Below are positions 1 through 8,293 of a DNA stretch of 64,000 nucleotides, one piece after another. Made by a program: the position numbers and the translations under genes. The DNA comes from Rhizosphaericola mali. GTDB lineage: Bacteria; Bacteroidota; Bacteroidia; Chitinophagales; Chitinophagaceae. The notes beneath the pieces are model-generated. The model did not search any database and was not told where the DNA came from. It saw only the letters and a program-made list of their open reading frames with translations. Each line of letters begins with the position of its first letter. Positions within the stretch are counted from its first letter, which is position 1. The stretch spans positions 2,108,001 through 2,172,000 of the forward strand of contig NZ_CP044016.1 of NCBI RefSeq assembly GCF_004337365.2, read 5' to 3'.

Positions 1-259
1 AAGATTGGGTATTTTTTATATTTAAAACAAAACTTGCATAGCCAACATGGTAAAACTTCAACAAAGAATCGGCATCATTAATAGATACTTTGTATTTTCC
101 AGAGGAATCACTCATTCCAATATTTTTTCCAGAGAGAATAGAGGAAATCGTGACACCAGATAATGGCTCACGATTTTTAGCAGTTGTAATAACACCATTT
201 ATTTTTACTTTTTGACTCAAGAGTGCAGTTGGTAAACAAAAAAGTAAAAAAAGAATCAC
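1..259 (-). CDS. SusC-like TonB-dependent outer-membrane receptor, N-terminal part only
   Basis: This leftward gene runs off the left edge of the window. About 86 N-terminal residues are visible: a hydrophobic signal segment (VILFLLFCLPTALLSQ), then a carboxypeptidase-D regulatory-like domain (KINGVITTAKNREPLSGVTI, then SDSSGKYKVSI and FYHVGYASF). That domain is characteristic of SusC-family receptors that import oligosaccharides with a SusD lipoprotein. No ATG lies in frame before the nearest upstream stop, so a GTG start at 259 is my choice; ATT codons further upstream are possible. It is divergent from the LacI-type regulator and sits beside a pectin operon, so uptake of pectin fragments is inferred. 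The SusD partner would be outside the window. Confidence 0.75.
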   Translation of the reverse strand, partial: MILFLLFCLPTALLSQKVKINGVITTAKNREPLSGVTISSILSGKNIGMSDSSGKYKVSINDADSLLKFYHVGYASFVLNIKNTQS

Positions 260-436
260 TCCACGTAAACAATTAGAAATATAGTTACTATTATTAATGA
301 TAAAAATTTGATTTTACAATAGGTTGCAGTTAAATTTCTCAAAACATCAAGCAAACAATGCAACAAGCAATCTCTTTTAGCAATGTTAGTAAATGAATTC
401 AATATACAAACAAGCGTTAGTTGTAAAATTTCCGCA

Positions 437-454
437 ATCGTTACCGATAACGAT
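437..454. promoter_or_regulatory. Putative LacI-family operator
   Basis: An inverted repeat with arms ATCGTT and AACGAT around ACCGAT. It lies between the divergent SusC-like receptor and the LacI-type regulator. The core is shared with the palindrome at 2620-2641, also in a divergent promoter region of the same locus. The form (GTT, central CG, AAC) is that of LacI-family operators. Binding by the neighbouring regulator is inferred. Confidence 0.65.
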
Positions 455-508
455 AACACATCAATTTCATTGAATAAATAAAGTATATTGCGATAGAATT
501 GTTCCTAT

Positions 509-1525
509 ATGAAAAGAGAAATCACTACCATTAAAGACATTGCAAAGACCTTAGGATTATCTACATCTACGGTTTCAAGAGCCTTGAGAGATAGTTATGA
601 AATTAGTGATGAGACAAAACAAAAAGTACTTGAATATGCTAACAAAATTAACTACAAACCCAATCCTATAGCACTATCTTTAAAAGAAAGGCGTACTTAT
701 ACCATCGGTGTTGTTTTGAGTGAAATCGCCAATAATTTTTACTCTCAAATAATTGATGGCGTAGATGCTATTGCAATTAAAAAAGGATATCAAGTAGTCA
801 TCTCTCAAACGCACGAATCATTTGAGTTGCAAAAAATGATTATTTCAAATTTCGGGTCAAGAGCAATAGATGGTTTACTCGTTGCATTATCAGCTGATAC
901 TACTGATATAAATTATTTAAAAGATTTACAAGCAAGCGGATTACCGATTGTGTTTTTTGATAGAATAACCAATGAGATTAATACTCATAAGGTTGTTATT
1001 GACAATTATCAAAGTTCTTTTACGATCACCGAAAATTTACTAAAAAAAGGCAAAAAGAAAATTGTACATATAACCAATTCCGCTCATTTACCTAATATGA
1101 TGGAAAGATTGGCTGGTTATAAGGCCGCATTAGAAAAATATGGAATTCAATTTGATCCCAATCTTGTACGATATACTAGAGAAACTGGTAATATCGCATT
1201 AGATTTACAACATGTAATACAAGATATAACAAAGACAGATTGTGACGGTTTATTTATTGCAAATGACCGTCAAACAACAGGTTCATTATTAGCATTAAAA
1301 AGAACAAATCCAGAAAAATTACGTCATCTAGGAATTGTAGGATTTACCAACTCCAATCTTATTGAGCTTGTAGCTGCAGAAGTCGATATTGTATATCAAC
1401 CTGCATTCGAAATGGGACAAATCGCCACTCAATTATTATTAGAATTGATAGAAGCAAAACGCCCAATTACAGAGTTCAAAACGATTGCACTACAAAGCGA
1501 GATTATTCATTATTCTGGCGAATAG
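509..1525 (+). CDS. LacI-family transcriptional regulator of the pectin locus
   Basis: A 338-residue protein of normal LacI/GalR length. The N-terminus carries the LacI helix-turn-helix and hinge helix (TIKDIAKTLGLSTSTVSRAL, then INYKPNPIALSLK), followed by a periplasmic-binding-protein-like sensor domain starting at TIGVVLSEIANNFYSQI. It probably senses an intermediate of galacturonate breakdown and represses the receptor and pectinase genes, because two matching palindromic operators lie in the two divergent promoter regions beside it. The effector cannot be read from sequence. The start is the first ATG after the operator-containing intergenic region. Confidence 0.88.
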   Translation: MKREITTIKDIAKTLGLSTSTVSRALRDSYEISDETKQKVLEYANKINYKPNPIALSLKERRTYTIGVVLSEIANNFYSQIIDGVDAIAIKKGYQVVISQTHESFELQKMIISNFGSRAIDGLLVALSADTTDINYLKDLQASGLPIVFFDRITNEINTHKVVIDNYQSSFTITENLLKKGKKKIVHITNSAHLPNMMERLAGYKAALEKYGIQFDPNLVRYTRETGNIALDLQHVIQDITKTDCDGLFIANDRQTTGSLLALKRTNPEKLRHLGIVGFTNSNLIELVAAEVDIVYQPAFEMGQIATQLLLELIEAKRPITEFKTIALQSEIIHYSGE

Positions 1526-1537
1526 AATGCCACGCAT

Positions 1538-2551
1538 CTATTCTTTAAGAGATGGAATCCATGTGTCATTGAGATTAAAGATGTTATTAATTGAGTATAA
1601 TTTGGCTTCTTTTGACGTTAGTTGATATGACCACTTAACTCGTTTTGATAGATTTGCGCCGGAGCCAGTAGAATGATATTCTGCATAAAAAGCCGTTTTT
1701 TCATTTGTAGTATCTCTCCAATTATCCCAACCATCTGGACGTATAAATCCCCCCATATTACAGTCTAGAAATACTGTTTTGGCAAAAGGTCGCCAAGGTC
1801 TCCCCAAAAATACCTGATTAACCGTATTATCGGAGGCCATTAGTTTGCATTTAAAAAAAACAAAACCATATTTCTGCTCAGGATCGGATGATGCCGCCGT
1901 TATATAAGAATTTTGTTTGCTCACAATTGTACAATTACTAAAAATAGCAATTGCTTTTCCAAATATAAAATCCGTGGTTCCTTCAATAATGCAATCCTGA
2001 TAATATTGGCGTCCTTCCGCCGCATAAAGCGTGTCTTGATTGCCCGACAACCTACAATTAATTACTTGTACTCGATCTGCATCCACATGCAATGCAACCG
2101 CCTGTCCAATGCGCCCTGCAGTATTTTCAATAGTCAAATCCTTAGCTATAAAATTTTGTCCTTGAACCAAAACAGTATACGAAGTATAAGTCGAAAATTT
2201 TGTCAATCCCATAGCATCGCGTCCTTCCATACGCACCTTTCCTGAATAATCTCCATTAGAAATTATCGTACTATCTTTATTTTCTCCCAATAATGTAATA
2301 TTGGATTTCTGTTGTGGAACTATAATTTTTTCTTTGTAAACACCATTTTTTATAAATATTGTAACCCTTTGTTGAGATAAGTCTCTAACAGCATTAACAG
2401 CATCTTGAATCGTTAAAAAATCTCCGTTTCCTTTTTTATCTACTACATAACGATTTTTAAATGTAGCTTTCTGCGCGCGAACTATATTTGAAACAAATAA
2501 TAGAAACAAAATAAATTGGCAAATGCGAAGGTATCGAAAAGAATAGGACAT
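1538..2551 (-). CDS. Pectinesterase (carbohydrate esterase family 8)
   Basis: A 337-residue exported enzyme that removes methyl esters from homogalacturonan. A signal peptide covers about residues 1-26 (FILFLLFVSNIVRAQ). The right-handed beta-helix domain has the family's catalytic signatures: GQAVAL at 149-154, QDTLY at 172-176 (acid/base Asp173), DFIFG at 194-198 (nucleophile Asp194) and LGRPW at 249-253 (substrate-binding Arg and Trp). It is convergent with the LacI regulator (stop codons 13 bp apart) and divergent from a second pectinesterase, with an operator between them. It is intact, unlike its neighbour. Confidence 0.93.
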   Translation of the reverse strand: MSYSFRYLRICQFILFLLFVSNIVRAQKATFKNRYVVDKKGNGDFLTIQDAVNAVRDLSQQRVTIFIKNGVYKEKIIVPQQKSNITLLGENKDSTIISNGDYSGKVRMEGRDAMGLTKFSTYTSYTVLVQGQNFIAKDLTIENTAGRIGQAVALHVDADRVQVINCRLSGNQDTLYAAEGRQYYQDCIIEGTTDFIFGKAIAIFSNCTIVSKQNSYITAASSDPEQKYGFVFFKCKLMASDNTVNQVFLGRPWRPFAKTVFLDCNMGGFIRPDGWDNWRDTTNEKTAFYAEYHSTGSGANLSKRVKWSYQLTSKEAKLYSINNIFNLNDTWIPSLKE

Positions 2552-2619
2552 ACTATCGTTTCCTTTATGAGTTAAATAATATTAGTAAATATATCAAAAT
2601 TTTAAAAAAAATATCTTTG

Positions 2620-2641
2620 CAATCGTTACCGAAAACGATTG
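2620..2641. promoter_or_regulatory. Putative LacI-family operator between divergent pectinesterases
   Basis: A 22-bp palindrome with perfect 8-bp arms (CAATCGTT and AACGATTG) around ACCGAA. It is placed 68 bp before the leftward pectinesterase start and 79 bp before the rightward one. Its core matches the element at 437-454. It probably allows one regulator to control both pectinesterase transcription units. Confidence 0.72.
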
Positions 2642-2720
2642 AGCGAATTTAATAAACAATCCTATTTTTATACTCAATAAAATACGTTAAACTTGTTATA
2701 GTTTTTAAAACAAATAACAT

Positions 2721-3665
2721 ATGAAATATATAATTTGCCTTATTACATGGATATTATTTTTTTCACCACTTCAAGCGCAACATAAATCAATCATTGTATC
2801 CAAAGATCAGCAAGGAAATTATAATAAAATACAAGATGCGATTAATGCAATACCAGACAATAATAAAGACACAATCATTATTGAAATAAAACCCGGCGTT
2901 TATAAAGAAAAAATTCACATCCCAATATCCAAAAATCTTATTAAGTTATTAGGAACAGACGTACAAAATACAATCATTACTTATGACGACTATGCACAAA
3001 AAAAGGACAGTACGGGCAAACAAATAGGAACGAGTGGTTCGTATACAGTACTGATTGATGCAACGGATTTTACCGCCGAAAATATTACGTTTGAAAACAG
3101 CGCGGGTCCAATAGGACAGGCAGTTGCCGTTAAAACGAATAATGATAGACAGAAATTTAAAAATTGTCGTTTTCTGGGTTTTCAAGATACCTTATATGCC
3201 AATGGCAGTAATTGTCGACAATATTTTGATCATTGTTATATTGAAGGAACTGTCGATTTTATTTTTGGAAATGCGACTGCGTGGTTTGAACAATGCAATA
3301 TCAAAGGTAAAAACGCAGGATACTATACTGCGGCATCCACACTTGACTCTGTTAAAAATGGCTATATTTTCCATAAATGTATTCTGACGGCGGAAGCTGC
3401 TGACAATAATTTCGATCTTGGTCGTCCTTGGCGTCCCTATGCCAAAGTCGTATTTCTGGAATGTACTATTCCGGCTGCAGTTAGACCCATTGGTTGGAAT
3501 AATTGAGGGAAAACTTCTAATGAACTTACCGCTTTCTTTGCAGAATATAAAAGTGTTGGAGCTGGCGCTAATCCTGATGGTCGTGTTAAATGGTCGCATC
3601 AATTAGATGCTCTACAAGCGAGTAATTACACCAAAGAAAATATTTTTACCAATTGGAAATATTAG
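2721..3665 (+). pseudogene. Pectinesterase (CE8) interrupted by one in-frame TGA
   Basis: Signal peptide (ILFFSPLQAQ, about residues 1-20), then a CE8 beta-helix with QDTLY at 155-159, DFIFG at 179-183 and LGRPW at 233-237. Reading stops after GWNN at TGA 3504-3506, giving 261 residues. The same frame then continues without another stop for 52 residues (GKTSNELTAFFAEYKSVGAG...) to TAG at 3663-3665. That tail aligns with the C-terminus of the intact paralogue at 1538-2551 (GWDNWRDTTNEKTAF), where the stop position is Trp, so a TGG-to-TGA change is the simplest explanation. All catalytic residues lie before the stop, so a shortened active product is possible. A sequencing error is also possible. 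It heads the rightward pectin operon. Confidence 0.85.
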
Positions 3666-3669
3666 TAAA

Positions 3670-4635
3670 ATGAATTTAAAAATATATTGGCCTATATTTT
3701 TAGTGATGTTAGATACTATTTGTTTTGCGCAAACACATGTCCCAGATACGACATTCACCATTTATAGTGTATTTAAAAAAGAGGTAAAAAAAAGACCCTA
3801 TATAGAAATTGCTTACGCTAGTGACACGATTAATATCTCAACCAAAAGAGGGGTTGTATATAGCAAAACATCAGATCGCAATTTGTATTTAGATATTACC
3901 ATTCCTAAAAAATCAAGTAGAAAAAAACGACCAGTAGTCTTATTTGTTTTTGGAGGAGGTTGGAGCTCAGGCAATCGTTCTCAAAATATTCCATTGGCAC
4001 AAGAAATGGCCAAAAATGACATTATCGGTATTACAGTTGATTACCGACTATCCACGGAAGCTCTTTATCCAATAGCGGTTTATGATCTAAAAAACGCCAT
4101 TCGTTGGATAAAATCAAATGAGAAAAAATATGCTATTGATACGAATAAGATTGCGATATGTGGCTTTTCGGCAGGCGGGCAACTCGCGGCTCTTGTGAGC
4201 ACCACGGGCAATTTACCCTTATTTGAAAAAGAAAAAATCAATAATTATAGTTCTAATGTACAAGCGTTGATAGATGTCGATGGCGTATTATCTTTCGTAC
4301 ATCCAGAATCCCAAGAAAAGGGATCTGATACTTCCCATAGCTCCGCTGCAGCGAAGTGGTTGGGTTATTCTTATTCGGAAAACAAAAAATTATGGGATCA
4401 GGCTTCTCCTTTAACGTATGCCAGCTCCCAATCCGTACCGACGTTATTTATCAATAGTTCAATACCTAGATTTCATGGTGGTCGAGATGATTTCATAAAT
4501 ATATTGGAACAAAATAAAATAAAAACAGAAACCATAGAAATTCCCGATACTCCACACCCATTTTGGTTGTTTCATCCATGGTTTGATCAAGTATCAAAGA
4601 CAATAGTTGTCTTTATAAATCAAACATTTCAATAA
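3670..4635 (+). CDS. Exported alpha/beta-hydrolase, probable pectin or xylan acetylesterase
   Basis: A 321-residue protein. The ATG at 3670 is chosen over one at 3607 because it gives a signal peptide (MNLKIYWPIFLVMLDTICFA) and avoids overlapping the pectinesterase reading frame. It has an oxyanion-hole motif FGGGW at 94-98, a nucleophile elbow GFSAGG at 165-170 (Ser167) and a late DTPHPFW with the probable catalytic His. This is the BD-FAE/carboxylesterase-like arrangement of many polysaccharide-linked esterases. The operon suggests removal of acetyl groups from pectin; the substrate is inferred. Confidence 0.8.
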   Translation: MNLKIYWPIFLVMLDTICFAQTHVPDTTFTIYSVFKKEVKKRPYIEIAYASDTINISTKRGVVYSKTSDRNLYLDITIPKKSSRKKRPVVLFVFGGGWSSGNRSQNIPLAQEMAKNDIIGITVDYRLSTEALYPIAVYDLKNAIRWIKSNEKKYAIDTNKIAICGFSAGGQLAALVSTTGNLPLFEKEKINNYSSNVQALIDVDGVLSFVHPESQEKGSDTSHSSAAAKWLGYSYSENKKLWDQASPLTYASSQSVPTLFINSSIPRFHGGRDDFINILEQNKIKTETIEIPDTPHPFWLFHPWFDQVSKTIVVFINQTFQ

Positions 4636-4663
4636 AATGCAATTGGCATCGATTGCATAGATT

Positions 4664-4698
4664 TTTGAGTCGATTATAGGTCTATAACCTTAAATTTG
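4664..4698 (+). promoter_or_regulatory. Possible Bacteroidota-type promoter before GH28
   Basis: TAAATTTG at 4691-4698 fits the TAnnTTTG -7 consensus. A TTTG at 4664-4667 could serve as the -33 element, but the 23-nt gap is longer than usual. It lies in the 106-bp gap between the esterase and GH28 genes, so transcription may restart here. An imperfect palindrome (GCAAT...ATTGC, 4639-4656) lies just upstream. Confidence 0.3.
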
Positions 4699-4741
4699 TC
4701 CATACGACTAACGATTGTAAGTATAACGAAAAAAGGTAAGA

Positions 4742-6376
4742 ATGAAAGTTTCCACAGTAGACATAAAAATATGGGGGATTGGATGGGTGTTGGGCATGGG
4801 ACATTTGATCCCACAACCAATAATCAAACAACCAACCTTCAAAAAAGATACAATCAATATCCTTAAAAATGGTGCGGTCGCTGATGGATTGACCTTAAAT
4901 ACAAAAAGTATTCAAAAAAGTATTGATGACTGTAGCCTTCAAGGTGGTGGCGTTGTCAATATTCCAACGGGATTATGGCTCACAGGCCCAATAAAGTTAA
5001 AAAGCAACGTCAATCTACATCTCGAAGCCAATGCAGTTTTACTTTTTACAAAAGATTTTAACCAATATTCTTTAGTTCAAGGAAATTGGGAAGGCATTCC
5101 TGCGTGGCGCAACCAATCTCCAATTTCGGGTACTGATTTGCAAAATATCGCAATTACTGGTTGTGGTATTATTGATGGCAATGGAGATGCTTGGCGCATG
5201 ATCAAAAAAGATAAACTCACTGATGCGGAATGGAAAGAAAAAGTAAAAAATGGCGGAGTACTCAGTGCAGATGGTAAAACATGGTATCCATCAGAAAAAT
5301 CAATAAAAGGTAGTCAAACTAAACATCCAGGAAAAATAGAATCGGGCAAAACAGCTAAGGACTATGAAGACATTAAGGATTATTTACGTCCTAATCTTTT
5401 GGTTTTAACAAATTGCAATAATGTATTATTGGAAGATTTTACCATAGAGAATTCGCCTGCGTGGACGACACACACCTTAATGACAAACAATCTTATTGTT
5501 AGAAATATTACGGTAAAAAATCCGTGGAATGCCCAAAATAGCGATGGTATCGATGTCGAATCTTGCAAAAATGTATTGATAGAAAATAGCCGTTTCGATG
5601 TGGGTGATGACGGTATTTGTATAAAATCTGGTCGTGACGAAGAAGGTCGTAAACGTGGAGTTCCCACGGAGAATGTAATTGTCCGTAACAATATCGTTTA
5701 TCATGCGCATGGCGGCTTTGTTATCGGGAGTGAAATGAGCGGTGGTGCGAAAAATATTTGGGTATCAGATTGTTCGTTTATCGGTACGGATATTGGCCTG
5801 CGATTTAAGACGACAAGAGGTCGTGGAGGTATTGTGGAAAATATTCACATAAAGAACATTACGATGACCAATATCCAATTTGATGCGATTCTATTTGATA
5901 TGTACTATATGGCAAAGGATCCGAAAGATGGACAAGGAGATCCTACTATACAAACTTATCCTGTCACAGATGCGACACCACAATTCAAAAATTTTGATAT
6001 TGAAAATGTGGTTGTAAATGGTGCTAAGAGAGGCATATTTATGAGAGGTTTGCCTGAAATGAATATCAAAAATATTCAGATGAAAAACATGACTATACAA
6101 GCTAGTTCTGGAATTGAATGTACGGAAGCTCAGAACATTTCGATATCTAATCTTACTTTATTAACCTCTAATACGGATACTATTATTTGGATTGACAATA
6201 GTTCCCATATTTCTTTTAATAATTTGAAATATCCTGCCAATACAAAAAATTTATTTAGCCTTACAGGACCAAAAACCAAAGCAATTATAGTTTCCAATAC
6301 TGAGAAAACAAATACAAACGAATTGATCAAGTTTGGTAGTGGTGTTCCTAAGGATGCAATAACATTTTCTAAATAA
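4742..6376 (+). CDS. Polygalacturonase-like glycoside hydrolase family 28
   Basis: A 544-residue GH28 enzyme that hydrolyses alpha-1,4-galacturonan or rhamnogalacturonan linkages. Family signatures appear in order: NSDGIDV around residue 266, GDDGICIKSG around 287 with the paired catalytic aspartates, HAHGGFVIGSE around 320 corresponding to the GHG motif, and LRFKTTRGRGG corresponding to RIK. The N-terminal segment (IWGIGWVLGMGHLI) is hydrophobic but a weak signal peptide, so the location (periplasm or surface) is uncertain. It is 11 bp upstream of the GH105 gene. Confidence 0.92.
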   Translation: MKVSTVDIKIWGIGWVLGMGHLIPQPIIKQPTFKKDTINILKNGAVADGLTLNTKSIQKSIDDCSLQGGGVVNIPTGLWLTGPIKLKSNVNLHLEANAVLLFTKDFNQYSLVQGNWEGIPAWRNQSPISGTDLQNIAITGCGIIDGNGDAWRMIKKDKLTDAEWKEKVKNGGVLSADGKTWYPSEKSIKGSQTKHPGKIESGKTAKDYEDIKDYLRPNLLVLTNCNNVLLEDFTIENSPAWTTHTLMTNNLIVRNITVKNPWNAQNSDGIDVESCKNVLIENSRFDVGDDGICIKSGRDEEGRKRGVPTENVIVRNNIVYHAHGGFVIGSEMSGGAKNIWVSDCSFIGTDIGLRFKTTRGRGGIVENIHIKNITMTNIQFDAILFDMYYMAKDPKDGQGDPTIQTYPVTDATPQFKNFDIENVVVNGAKRGIFMRGLPEMNIKNIQMKNMTIQASSGIECTEAQNISISNLTLLTSNTDTIIWIDNSSHISFNNLKYPANTKNLFSLTGPKTKAIIVSNTEKTNTNELIKFGSGVPKDAITFSK

Positions 6377-6387
6377 TAGTTGAATGT

Positions 6388-8283
6388 ATGAAAAAGTTAT
6401 TTTTACATATAGGCATTATCTTCTCATCGGTTTCTATTTGTGCACAGCAATCGCATAAAGATGCGCTATTGCAAACATCAATGCAACTGCTATCCAAATA
6501 TATAGACACGAGTACGCACGAGCCTAAATTGCGTTGGTCTTACGATATGGGTGTCGTATTGGAAGGAGCTGCATCCATGTGGAAATCAAGTGCGAATGGA
6601 GACTATTTAAAATATATTCAGAACTGTATAGATCCTTATTTGGGTGCGGATGGTCATATAAAAACCTACAATATTGCAGACTATAACATTGACAATATTA
6701 AAAATGGGCGTGCTTTATTGCTTTTGTATAAAGTTACTTTGCAAAAAAAATATCTCACAGCTGCAACCGAACTATGGAACCAACTAAAACAGCAACCTAG
6801 AACTAATAGTGGAGGATTTTGGCATAAAAATATTTACCCAAATCAGATTTGGCTAGACGGTTTGTATATGGCGCAACCTTTCTATATAGAATATGCAGCG
6901 ATGGCAAACAAAGATTCTGTTTTTGATGATGTTGTCAATCAATTTATTTACATAGCAGAGAAAACTACAGATCCTATAACAGGATTGATGTATCACGGTT
7001 TGGACGAAACCAAAATAGAAAAATGGTCGAATCCCAATACAGGACTTTCTCCTCATTTTTGGGCAAGAGCGATGGGATGGTATATGATGGCGTTGGTGGA
7101 TATATTGGACTATTTACCAGAAAATAATGCAAAACGCCCACAACTATTGAAAATATTGAATAATTGCGCCAAATCTATAGTTAAAGTTCAAAGTAAAAAA
7201 AATAGTTTGTGGTATGACATATTGGATTTGGAAAATAAATCTGGCAATTATCCAGAAGCATCAGCATCTAGTATGTTTGTCTATACTTTGGCTAAAGGAG
7301 TACTCAAACAATATCTTCCTAGTGATTATCTGAAATCCGCTAGAAGAGGATTCTCCGCAATTGAAAAAGAATTTATTGAGATCAAGGATGGACAAACCAA
7401 TCTGAATGGCACAGTTTCAGTTTCTGGTCTTGGCGGAAAAAAATATCGTGATGGTAGTTTTGAATACTATATGAGTGAAAAAGTAGTAACTAATGACCTA
7501 AAAGGAATTGGGGCATATTTGTTAGCCGCAGACGAGATTGACAAATCCTACACTATAAAACCCATCAAGCGAACAGTACTTTTGGACAATTTTTTCAATA
7601 ATGAATATATCAAATCACCGTTTGGTTTGCAGCCATTTCATTATTTATGGGCGGAAGAAGACAATAACGGATTTTCATTTTGGGGAAATGTTTGGAATGA
7701 TAACGGTTATCGTTGGGCAACTTTAAAAACAGAGCCAAAAACGTCTGATCTTTCTAAAGCAAACGTATTTATTATAGTTGATCCAGACAATGCAAAAGAA
7801 ACGAAATCACCTAACTATATGTCCGAAAATTATGCAACTATAATTTCAGATTGGGTAAAAAATGGAGGTAAATTAATCTTACTAGCAAATGATTCCGGCA
7901 ATTGCGATCTAACACATTTCAATATATTGGCAGAAAAATTTGGATTTCAATTCAATATGGATTTGAAAAATAAAGTACAAGGACACCAATTTGAACAAGG
8001 AGCAATCGAAATCCCTACCAACAATCAAGTTTTCCCCAATACAAAAAAGATTTACATAAAAGAGATTTCTACTTTTAAAATCAACGACACCAAAAATGTT
8101 AAATCTATACTTTCTCATAAAGGTGACATAGTTATGGTCGGCCGAAAATTTGGGAAAGGTACCGTATTTGCAGTAGGCGACCCTTGGTTGTATAACGAAT
8201 ACGTCGATGGTCGAAAACTGCCAGCAGACTATCAAAATTTTCAAGCAGCAAAGGATTTAGTTAAATGGATCTCAAAACTATAA
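6388..8283 (+). CDS. GH105 unsaturated rhamnogalacturonyl hydrolase with C-terminal extension
   Basis: A 631-residue exported protein (signal IIFSSVSICAQQ). The first 380 residues form a YteR/GH105 alpha/alpha-barrel: LRWSYDMGVVLEG, IWLDGLYMAQPFYIEYA around residue 155 with the expected catalytic Asp, and LSPHFWARAMGWYMMALVD. GH105 enzymes remove the unsaturated uronic acid left at the end of pectin fragments by lyases. The last 230 residues (from about VLLDNFFNNE) form a second alpha/beta domain (VFIIVDPDN, WVKNGGKLILLANDS, FGKGTVFAVGDPW) of the DUF4350 or glutamine-amidotransferase-like type. Fusions of this kind occur in Bacteroidota pectin loci. Confidence 0.9.
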   Translation: MKKLFLHIGIIFSSVSICAQQSHKDALLQTSMQLLSKYIDTSTHEPKLRWSYDMGVVLEGAASMWKSSANGDYLKYIQNCIDPYLGADGHIKTYNIADYNIDNIKNGRALLLLYKVTLQKKYLTAATELWNQLKQQPRTNSGGFWHKNIYPNQIWLDGLYMAQPFYIEYAAMANKDSVFDDVVNQFIYIAEKTTDPITGLMYHGLDETKIEKWSNPNTGLSPHFWARAMGWYMMALVDILDYLPENNAKRPQLLKILNNCAKSIVKVQSKKNSLWYDILDLENKSGNYPEASASSMFVYTLAKGVLKQYLPSDYLKSARRGFSAIEKEFIEIKDGQTNLNGTVSVSGLGGKKYRDGSFEYYMSEKVVTNDLKGIGAYLLAADEIDKSYTIKPIKRTVLLDNFFNNEYIKSPFGLQPFHYLWAEEDNNGFSFWGNVWNDNGYRWATLKTEPKTSDLSKANVFIIVDPDNAKETKSPNYMSENYATIISDWVKNGGKLILLANDSGNCDLTHFNILAEKFGFQFNMDLKNKVQGHQFEQGAIEIPTNNQVFPNTKKIYIKEISTFKINDTKNVKSILSHKGDIVMVGRKFGKGTVFAVGDPWLYNEYVDGRKLPADYQNFQAAKDLVKWISKL

Positions 8284-8293
8284 AAAGATTAAT

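Noticed and set aside
256-459. Leftward open frame of 67 codons beside the SusC-like start
   Set aside because: It overlaps the operator and the receptor's start region in another frame and has no family resemblance.
3192-3602. Leftward open frame across the second pectinesterase
   Set aside because: It is antisense to a clearly recognised CE8 protein whose frame explains the base pattern.
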